From Acidobacteriota bacterium (GTDB taxonomy: Bacteria > Acidobacteriota > Aminicenantia > UBA2199), in NCBI GenBank assembly GCA_021817755.1, contig JAKAGC010000173.1:1-7709 (forward strand): DNA of 7,709 nucleotides, read 5' to 3'. The notes beneath the pieces were generated by a model that saw only the letters and a list, made by a program, of their open reading frames with translations, ran no database searches and was not told where the DNA came from. A program made the translations under genes and the position numbers. This document shows, piece after piece, positions 1 through 5,801 of the stretch; the first letter of the stretch is position 1, and each line of letters begins with the position of its first letter.

Positions 1-1
1 C

Positions 2-970
2 TATTTCGGAACCGATCAATCTCAGGTTCAGAGGTATATTACAGCAAGTTCCATCACTCATAGCCGGATCGGCGTATTGGCAAACGCCTTGGTGAAAATT
101 CCCATGCAATTCTTTATATTACTGTTAGGTGCACTTGTTTTTGTTTTCTACCAGTTTACCCCTCCTCCATTATTTTTTAACTCTGTAGAAAGTCAGGCCG
201 TTAAGAATGGAAGGTTCGGTTATTCATATACAATTCTTGAAAAAGAATTCAAAAATGCATCTTTAGAAAAATCCCGTTTAGCCAAAGAACTTGTAGAAGC
301 AAGACACAATCGAAACAGACAACAGATTCAGGTTATCTCTGAAAAACTAAATTCAAGTCAAGTACAGTTAAAAGGAATTAAAGAAAAAGCAGTGAATCTT
401 ATACGCCTTCATTCACAGAATAAAGATATAACCGATACCAATTATATATTTTTATCTTTTGTACTCAAATATATCCCTATAGGATTACTCGGACTTATTA
501 TTGCTGCTATTGTTGCCGCTTCCATGTCTTCTACCGCTTCAGAAATAAATGCTCTTGCCTCTACTACCATTGTCGATATTTATAAACGAATGTTGAAGAA
601 GCAGGCAAACGATAAACATTACCTTTTTATGTCCAGGTTCGCCACCCTCTGTTGGGGAATCTTTGCCATCCTGTTTGCTATGTTTGCTAATAGGCTCGGA
701 ACTCTTGTGGAGGCAGTCAATATCCTCGGCTCATTATTCTATGGAACCATTTTGGGAATATTTGTTGTTGCATTTTTTATGAAATTTATAAAAGGTGGAG
801 CTCCGTTTTATGCAGGAATCGTTGCAGAAGTAGTCGTTTTTTATTGTTATAAATATACCAGTATCTCCTTTTTATGGTACAATGTCATCGGATGCTTGAT
901 GGTCGTGATTTTATCTATCCCTTTCTATTATCTACTTAATGGATTTAAAATTCGATTTAATAAATTATAA
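2..970 (+). CDS. Sodium:solute symporter (SSS family), C-terminal part
   Basis: Inner-membrane Na+-coupled carrier, open at the left edge; 322 residues are visible and probably some 200-250 N-terminal residues are missing. The frame is open from base 2 and begins with YFGTDQSQVQRY, a signature of the SSS family. A TTG at 77 is only an internal Leu codon, not the start. Hydrophobic segments lie at about residues 30-51, 152-177, 211-230, 236-260, 266-286 and 291-312. Residues 171-190 (AASMSSTASEINALAS) match the conserved helix that in characterised SSS carriers contributes Ser/Ala to the second sodium site. Residues about 56-148 form a charged, Lys/Glu/Gln-rich, probably coiled-coil insert between two membrane helices, as in an SSS subgroup common in Bacteroidota-like genomes. 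The substrate cannot be read from sequence; sugar is a guess from the mannosidase nearby. The gene converges on the MFS carrier and ends at the hairpin just downstream. Confidence 0.93.
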   Translation, partial: YFGTDQSQVQRYITASSITHSRIGVLANALVKIPMQFFILLLGALVFVFYQFTPPPLFFNSVESQAVKNGRFGYSYTILEKEFKNASLEKSRLAKELVEARHNRNRQQIQVISEKLNSSQVQLKGIKEKAVNLIRLHSQNKDITDTNYIFLSFVLKYIPIGLLGLIIAAIVAASMSSTASEINALASTTIVDIYKRMLKKQANDKHYLFMSRFATLCWGIFAILFAMFANRLGTLVEAVNILGSLFYGTILGIFVVAFFMKFIKGGAPFYAGIVAEVVVFYCYKYTSISFLWYNVIGCLMVVILSIPFYYLLNGFKIRFNKL

Positions 971-972
971 AT

Positions 973-1021
973 AAAAGACCCTGGAAATTCCAACCAAAGT
1001 CGAAATTTCCAGGCATCTTTT
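973..1021. terminator. Bidirectional intrinsic terminator between convergent genes
   Basis: A perfect 10-bp stem, CCTGGAAATT (980-989) with AATTTCCAGG (1004-1013), has a 14-nt loop. Outer pairing of AAAAGA (973-978) with TCTTTT (1016-1021) gives a U-rich tail to transcripts from either side. It lies 9 bases after the symporter stop and 27 bases from the MFS stop, where a shared terminator for convergent genes is expected. The large loop and small interruption at the stem base make it less than ideal. Confidence 0.8.
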
Positions 1022-1040
1022 ACATTAGAAGAAGATATAC

Positions 1041-2291
1041 CTATTTATTTCTTGCCAGTTTACGGCTCACAAAAGTTAGTCCCGCTCCAACAAGAAGTAA
1101 TGCGATAATAATAAAATAAGTCAGATTATTATTCCCCGTTATATCCTTAATCCTACCGTTCATCCAGGACATAATCAAACCGGCAGCTCCCCATGCAGTA
1201 AAAACAAGTCCGTAATTCAGACCAAAGTTTTTCAATCCGAAAAAGTCTTTCATTGCGGATGGGAAAAGAGCAAGATTGGAACCATAATTTCCACCGATAA
1301 GTATAATCAGAGTGATTACCGGTAACCAGCCACCACCACCTTTAACCAGGTATAAGACAAAAAGCGCAGTAGCCTGCAATGTCATCGTAATAAACAAAGT
1401 CCATTGTCGTCCGATTTTATCAGAAACCCATCCAGCAAGGATACGCCCTGAAGCATTACCAATAGCCATCACTACTACTGCCAGGAACGCTAATTCCCCC
1501 AGCGATTTCTTTCCAAGGTCCTGTGCGATGCTGATAAACGTCAGTCCCGCTGCACTTCCAGCAAAAAACATAATCCAGAGCACATAAAATTGAGAAGTTT
1601 TAATGATTTCTTTCCAATTCATGTCAGCCGAGCTTTTGGAAGCAGATGTCTGAGCTTTCGATACTGTTGCATCTTTTTCAGCCGGAGGTGGGTTTTGGAG
1701 AAATTGGGCAAGAAGAGTCACTATTATTAAGAACCCTATCCCAAATGTGATCATCGTTTGAGAAACACCTTTTTCTATAGTCCCATCTCCAAGAGTCACT
1801 CCATAGCTATTAAGAAGTTTTGTAGCAAGCGGTGCAATATAAACTGAAGCGATACCAAAACCCGAAACAACTATACCCGCGATTAAACCCGTTTTTTGCG
1901 GAGGAAACCATTTAACTGCCGGAGGAGTAGTTGAAGCATAACCAAAACCGATCCCTAATCCTGCCAGTATTCCGAAACCCACCACAAAACCCGTAATGCT
2001 TGATCCCGAAATCCCTGCCATTATACAACCCAACCCCGTTAATATTCCTCCAAGAGTAGCCACCCAGCGAGGACCAATTTTATCCTGCAACTTTCCTGCC
2101 GGAATCATAGCCACCGAAAAGAAAATACAAGCAAGAGCATAAGGCAATGCTTTATCAGCATTAGTCCAACCCCATGAATCCGGGATGCCCCCTTTTATAA
2201 CACTCCATGTGTAAAGAATACCCAGAGCCAGGTTAATACCTGTCCCAGAAAATGTCACAATCCAACCTCGATTTGATTCTCCAAAATTCAT
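1041..2291 (-). CDS. OFA-family MFS transporter (oxalate/formate antiporter-like)
   Basis: Twelve-helix inner-membrane carrier of the major facilitator superfamily, 416 residues, a normal full length for the oxalate:formate antiporter (OFA) family. Family signatures are GWTNADKALPYALACIFF (41-58), the loop 2-3 motif GKLQDKIGPRWV (66-77), GFGYASTTPPAVKWFPP (115-131), the loop 8-9 motif GWVSDKIGR (287-295) and NYGSNLALFPSAMKDFFG (335-352). A long hydrophilic central loop (about 200-228) joins the two halves. By eye, Arg283 lines up with the substrate-binding Arg272 of OxlT, but Trp368 stands where OxlT has Lys355. True oxalate exchange is therefore doubtful and the substrate is unknown. The start is taken as ATG 2291-2289: GGAG at 2300-2297 sits 5 bases upstream, whereas an in-frame GTG at 2297 would overlap that site. 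The gene lies downstream of the mannosidase on the same strand, with its own likely promoter. Confidence 0.93.
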   Translation of the reverse strand: MNFGESNRGWIVTFSGTGINLALGILYTWSVIKGGIPDSWGWTNADKALPYALACIFFSVAMIPAGKLQDKIGPRWVATLGGILTGLGCIMAGISGSSITGFVVGFGILAGLGIGFGYASTTPPAVKWFPPQKTGLIAGIVVSGFGIASVYIAPLATKLLNSYGVTLGDGTIEKGVSQTMITFGIGFLIIVTLLAQFLQNPPPAEKDATVSKAQTSASKSSADMNWKEIIKTSQFYVLWIMFFAGSAAGLTFISIAQDLGKKSLGELAFLAVVVMAIGNASGRILAGWVSDKIGRQWTLFITMTLQATALFVLYLVKGGGGWLPVITLIILIGGNYGSNLALFPSAMKDFFGLKNFGLNYGLVFTAWGAAGLIMSWMNGRIKDITGNNNLTYFIIIALLLVGAGLTFVSRKLARNK

Positions 2292-2296
2292 TTTCA

Positions 2297-2300
2297 CTCC
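2297..2300 (-). promoter_or_regulatory. Shine-Dalgarno site of the MFS gene
   Basis: The minus strand reads GGAG, TGAAA, ATG, so a GGAG core lies 5 bases before the ATG at 2291. This decides against the in-frame GTG at 2297-2295, whose first base would be the last G of the site. Confidence 0.7.
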
Positions 2301-2387
2301 ATTTCGTTTTATATTTTTGCAGTTTAATTCAATGTAATGAGAGTAAATGGGGTTATCCGATTATCGATGAAATAAACCGGAAATCAA

Positions 2388-2416
2388 ATTATACCACAGA
2401 TTAATTCCATAGTGAA
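2388..2416 (-). promoter_or_regulatory. Likely sigma-70-type promoter of the MFS gene
   Basis: On the minus strand, TTCACT (2416-2411) is followed after 17 bp by TATAAT (2393-2388). TGG directly before the -10 gives an extended -10 (TGnTATAAT). The predicted transcript start near 2381 leaves a leader of about 90 nt. The element lies wholly between the mannosidase stop and the MFS start, so the MFS gene can be transcribed separately. Prediction by eye only. Confidence 0.6.
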
Positions 2417-2446
2417 GATTGAACCCCCAAACTTTTTCGATAAATA

Positions 2447-5086
2447 TTAATTTACTCTCAAATATTTTATTTTTTTTTCAAGGTTTTCCACTCGTTTTGT
2501 CGTGCGGAACAGTATATTTTTAGGCCTTCCCGGGAGAATATCCATGTAATTCTCAGAAAATGAACCCAGTTCATCATCTGTGTATAAATACAAATTTTTT
2601 ATCAGATCCTCTGAATTAATACAGATTGAATAACCTTCATCTACTGGAATTATCCCCATTACCATTTGCGCTTTAGGTAGTTTCATGTATTTTGGAGAAA
2701 CAAAATAAAAATAATTTTCCCCCATTAAATCATCACCCATTGAAAAAAGTTGTGCTACCATAAGACAATTCGATTTTATATTTTTTTTTCGATTTTCAAA
2801 TAATTTTTTAACCCCTATCTCATAATATACCCTTGAACTAAAAGCCCCAATCGTGACAGGCATATTTATTTCGAACATCTTGTTTCCATTAAAATCCATC
2901 AATTCCAATTTTAATTTTCCGTTGATCTCCTGATTTTTATCATTAACCACATGGATTTTTAGCACCTCATTTTCGTTTGTAATTGAAATAAGAATCGCCG
3001 CGAAAGATCTTTTTACCACATAGTGCAGTGCTTTTGGAGTCAAGAAATAATCCAGTCCCGACCAGGAAGCAACAGGCCAGCAATCGTTGAATTGCCAATA
3101 GAGGCTCCCCATGCAATACGGCATATTCCTCCGGTGTGCTTCAATAGCCTGCCTAATTCCTTCTCCTTGAAGAACCTGGCTCAGATAAATAAATTCATCA
3201 AATTTTTTTGGAACATTATAATCCCGACTCATGTAAGTGCGAATTAGCTTATTTCCCCGAGGGTGCCGTTGATGTCCTTTCATCACATCCGAATCAATAT
3301 CCCGGTCTTCCTCTCGAGTATAACTTTCTATTGTCTTAAATGAAGGAAATGATTGAAATCCGTACTCGCTCATAAAGCGTGGGATGCAATTATTATAATT
3401 CTCGAACCTTTCTTCTCCATGCCACACTCCCCAATAATGTCTGTCTCCCGAGTTTCGGTTATTTTTAGCCACTCCATCTTCCCCCGGTTTTCTCCCATAT
3501 TCCCATTCAGCCATAGGTGATGATGGCCAGTAAGGTACTTCATTATTGTATGTTTTAACCACTTTATATAAAATATCATGAAAAAGTTTATCGTAATCTC
3601 CCCAAATTTTTTCAGCCAGTTTATTATCTTTTTTTTCGTACCACTCTTTATATCCCCACTCATACCAAGCCGTATAGATTTCATTGTTTCCACACCACAA
3701 CGCCAAACAAGGATGATTACGCAGCCGTTTCACATTGTCTATCGCTTCCTTTTCTACATTTTGAATAAATTTGTCATCCCCAGGATATAATGAACAGGCG
3801 AACATGAAATCCTGCCAAACCAGTATCCCATATTTATCGCATAGATCATAGAAATAACTGTCTTCGTATACTCCTCCTCCCCAGACTCGAAGCATATTGA
3901 AATTCCCATCCACAGCCAGTTTGATTAATTTTTCGTATTTTTCAGCAGTTACCCTATTCAAGAATACATCCGAAGGGATATAATTCGCTCCTTTTGCAAA
4001 TAGCTTTTTACCATTCAATTCAAAATAAAAAGTTTCTCCTTTTTCATCCTTGTTACGAATCAGCCTGATCGTACGAATACCATAATTTAAAGAGGTTCTA
4101 TCCTCTATCCCATCCCCTGAAACAATCGCATCTATTTTATATCGATAAGATTCTCCCATACCCACAGCCCACCACAGCTTCGGATTATCAATATTGAAAG
4201 GAAGTTCCACTTCATTCAACCCTTTTTTCAGAATTACCCTTTTTTCAATTTTCAGTATATCATTTATAATTAAATTTAGACCAACTTCCCCATCATAAGT
4301 CGATTCTATTTCAAATTTTCCCTTCAGCCAGGCATTCGAATGGCTCTCTGTTGTATCCAGCTTTTTTAATTCTATCGAAAAATCGCGAATACAATATCCG
4401 TTCCATGCATGAAGAAAAACCCCTCGCCAGATTCCTGAGGTCACAAAGCGAGGTCCCCAGTCCCAGCCATAATGATACGGTGCTTTTCGAGTAAAAACGC
4501 TCACTTTTTTATCTTCCATCCCGCCCATTTCAGAATTATCATTAATAGCCGGTAATTCGTAACCGTTTTCAGTTCGTTTATCCAGCCCCAGACGAATAGG
4601 TGAGAAGAATTTAATATATAAATGGTTATCTCCTTCTTTTAGAAATTGTTTACATTCCTTTCTCCATTCCCTGAACATATTATCACTCGAAATAATCAGG
4701 TGATCATTTACATAAACATCCCCATATGTATCCAGACCCTCGAAGAGAAGTTCGATCCTCTCATGTCTCAACATATCTTTATCCACCACAAAAGTCGTTT
4801 TGTATTCCCATTCTTCTTTATCGATCCATTGAAGGTTTTTTTCATTCGTTCCATAAAATGGGTCTTCGATTTTCTTATTGGCCAGTAAATCCGTATGAAC
4901 GCATCCCGGAACAACCGCAGGCATCCATTCATTTTTCCCCACCCGATTAAACAGCCAATGATCGTTTAACAGTAATTTCAAAGGTTTCTCCTGTTTCGGA
5001 AGCAAATAAAAAACAATAAATACTCCTATCCCTATTATAATAGGGATAAGTATGAAAAGAAAGAGAGAAATTCGATTTCGGTGCAT
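2447..5086 (-). CDS. Beta-mannosidase, glycoside hydrolase family 2, membrane-anchored
   Basis: Retaining exo-beta-mannosidase that releases terminal beta-linked mannose from manno-oligosaccharides or glycan cores; 879 residues, full length for the family. Order: a hydrophobic segment (about 7-29) after Arg3/Arg5; a jelly-roll sugar-binding domain (about 36-230) ending in WDWGPR (208-213); an Ig-like domain (about 231-345); a TIM barrel (about 346-700); and a beta-rich C-terminal region. RVWGGGVYE (400-408) and LYWQFNDCWPVASWSG (662-677) are typical of the beta-mannosidase branch of GH2. The acid/base is probably Glu469 in WCGNNE and the nucleophile Glu574 in MSEYGFQ. There is no lipobox Cys and no clear signal-peptidase site after the hydrophobic segment, so an N-in anchor with the enzyme outside the cytoplasm is inferred. 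The start is firm: an in-frame TAA immediately precedes the ATG and the next Met is residue 55. No Shine-Dalgarno is seen. Specificity for mannose over other beta-glycosides rests on motif resemblance. Confidence 0.95.
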   Translation of the reverse strand: MHRNRISLFLFILIPIIIGIGVFIVFYLLPKQEKPLKLLLNDHWLFNRVGKNEWMPAVVPGCVHTDLLANKKIEDPFYGTNEKNLQWIDKEEWEYKTTFVVDKDMLRHERIELLFEGLDTYGDVYVNDHLIISSDNMFREWRKECKQFLKEGDNHLYIKFFSPIRLGLDKRTENGYELPAINDNSEMGGMEDKKVSVFTRKAPYHYGWDWGPRFVTSGIWRGVFLHAWNGYCIRDFSIELKKLDTTESHSNAWLKGKFEIESTYDGEVGLNLIINDILKIEKRVILKKGLNEVELPFNIDNPKLWWAVGMGESYRYKIDAIVSGDGIEDRTSLNYGIRTIRLIRNKDEKGETFYFELNGKKLFAKGANYIPSDVFLNRVTAEKYEKLIKLAVDGNFNMLRVWGGGVYEDSYFYDLCDKYGILVWQDFMFACSLYPGDDKFIQNVEKEAIDNVKRLRNHPCLALWCGNNEIYTAWYEWGYKEWYEKKDNKLAEKIWGDYDKLFHDILYKVVKTYNNEVPYWPSSPMAEWEYGRKPGEDGVAKNNRNSGDRHYWGVWHGEERFENYNNCIPRFMSEYGFQSFPSFKTIESYTREEDRDIDSDVMKGHQRHPRGNKLIRTYMSRDYNVPKKFDEFIYLSQVLQGEGIRQAIEAHRRNMPYCMGSLYWQFNDCWPVASWSGLDYFLTPKALHYVVKRSFAAILISITNENEVLKIHVVNDKNQEINGKLKLELMDFNGNKMFEINMPVTIGAFSSRVYYEIGVKKLFENRKKNIKSNCLMVAQLFSMGDDLMGENYFYFVSPKYMKLPKAQMVMGIIPVDEGYSICINSEDLIKNLYLYTDDELGSFSENYMDILPGRPKNILFRTTKRVENLEKKIKYLRVN

Positions 5087-5091
5087 TTATT

Positions 5092-5120
5092 ATTGTACCA
5101 AATCCATCTTTAGAAGTAAA
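5092..5120 (-). promoter_or_regulatory. Likely promoter of the beta-mannosidase, giving a near-leaderless mRNA
   Basis: On the minus strand, TTTACT (5120-5115), 17 bp and TACAAT (5097-5092) with TGG before the -10 form an extended -10 promoter. Only five bases separate the -10 from the ATG at 5086, so transcription would begin at or within the start codon. This agrees with the absence of a Shine-Dalgarno there. It has the same layout as the predicted MFS promoter. Confidence 0.5.
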
Positions 5121-5204
5121 TCGAATCAATACACACTTCATTCCCGGTGCAATAGCCCCTGAATTAAGCAGTACCGCATTTGGAATCATATTTTAGAAAA
5201 GTAA

Positions 5205-5555
5205 TTATGATTGGAAATCGCTTTTAATAATTGCTCTTGATTTAAGTATATGCTTTACCCTTTCTCCATCTTCCACAGTAAAACCGATTTCCACCCATTT
5301 ATGCTTAATTTTAAGAAAAAAAATCCGGTCACGCTTATAGCGTTTGAAATCTTTCGGATACCATCTATTCAGCTTTCCCGATCCGTGAAAACGCCATTTC
5401 CCTGTTAAAATAGTCGGTTTCTTTACTTCGATGTATTCAATGTCTGACAATTGAACTGTTTTCGGCTTTAATGACGGGTAGTAATAATTTAAAAATGTAA
5501 TCTCTGTTTCTGTAATAATTACCAGGCTGTCCTTGTAAATAGGCTCTGCATTCAT
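5205..5555 (-). CDS. Small basic protein of unknown function
   Basis: Predicted soluble cytoplasmic protein of 116 residues with no signal peptide or membrane helix. I do not recognise a named family. The pattern is of alternating short beta strands (residues 6-45), then a Trp/Arg/Lys-rich stretch with GKWRFHGSG (52-60), a WYPKDFKRYKRDRIFF segment (65-80) and a strand-helix end. This could be a small beta-barrel such as a PH-like fold, but that is inference. The regular spacing of Gly, Trp and Asp and sensible codon content suggest a real gene rather than a chance frame. ATG 5555-5553 is chosen as start, with a weak GGA 7 bases upstream. A longer in-frame start at 5633 would lie within the predicted -35 box and add an atypical Tyr-rich stretch. 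The gene is divergent from the M16 peptidase and 118 bp upstream of the mannosidase on the same strand. Confidence 0.7.
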   Translation of the reverse strand: MNAEPIYKDSLVIITETEITFLNYYYPSLKPKTVQLSDIEYIEVKKPTILTGKWRFHGSGKLNRWYPKDFKRYKRDRIFFLKIKHKWVEIGFTVEDGERVKHILKSRAIIKSDFQS

Positions 5556-5603
5556 TTTCGTTCCAACCGAATCCAATCGTTTCACATAACAATAGTATGA
5601 ATA

Positions 5604-5633
5604 TATGTACCATATCCGGACCCATGAAGTCAA
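5604..5633 (-). promoter_or_regulatory. Possible promoter of the small orphan gene
   Basis: On the minus strand, TTGACT (5633-5628) is followed after 18 bp by a weak -10, TACATA (5609-5604), preceded by TGG. The expected transcript start near 5597 would give a leader of about 40 nt to the ATG at 5555. The -35 is good and the -10 is poor (3 of 6). Confidence 0.4.
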
Positions 5634-5676
5634 TTCCCATTGAAATATTTTTCCCCCAAAAAATATATTTTGACTT
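5627..5676. repeat. Dyad between divergent promoters
   Basis: Inverted repeat AAGTCAA (5627-5633) / TTGACTT (5670-5676) encloses a second one, ATATTTTT (5645-5652) / AAAAATAT (5659-5666), around a central CCCCCA. The outer arms are the -35 boxes of the two divergent promoters, so part of the symmetry is simply promoter geometry. The inner AT arms could bind a regulator or bend the DNA. Confidence 0.45.
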
Positions 5677-5698
5677 TCCGTTATACAGATGATACAAT
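5670..5698 (+). promoter_or_regulatory. Likely sigma-70-type promoter of the M16 peptidase
   Basis: TTGACT (5670-5675), 17 bp and TACAAT (5693-5698), with TGA before the -10 (extended -10), make this the best promoter in the window. Transcription from about 5705 gives a leader of about 97 nt to the ATG at 5802. Confidence 0.65.
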
Positions 5699-5790
5699 TC
5701 GATTCTAAAAATTAATAAAAATCAAAATCGATTGAATGGATCGTTTCAAATATCCAGAAAAAGATGATACAGGCACTCGATCGCTGGTTT

Positions 5791-5795
5791 GGAGG
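5791..5795 (+). promoter_or_regulatory. Shine-Dalgarno site that sets the M16 peptidase start
   Basis: GGAGG lies six bases before ATG 5802. The in-frame upstream ATG at 5736 has only AT-rich sequence before it, so translation most likely starts at 5802. Confidence 0.8.
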
Positions 5796-5801
5796 AATTT
5801 A

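Noticed and set aside
4947..5189. 80-codon minus-strand frame spanning the mannosidase start and its upstream gap
   Set aside because: Most of it is an out-of-frame reading of the mannosidase N-terminus. It has no Shine-Dalgarno, and its first 33 residues match nothing I recognise.
5056..5196. Plus-strand frame ending PGAIAPELSSTAFGIIF over the mannosidase 5' end
   Set aside because: No start codon with a ribosome site, and it opposes a certain gene. The GAIAP string also appears on the other strand only because the DNA there is nearly palindromic.
5556..5633. Longer N-terminus (26 extra residues) for the small orphan protein
   Set aside because: The upstream ATG falls in a TTGACT -35 box and the added residues are Tyr/Ile-rich and unlike the rest; ATG 5555 fits better.
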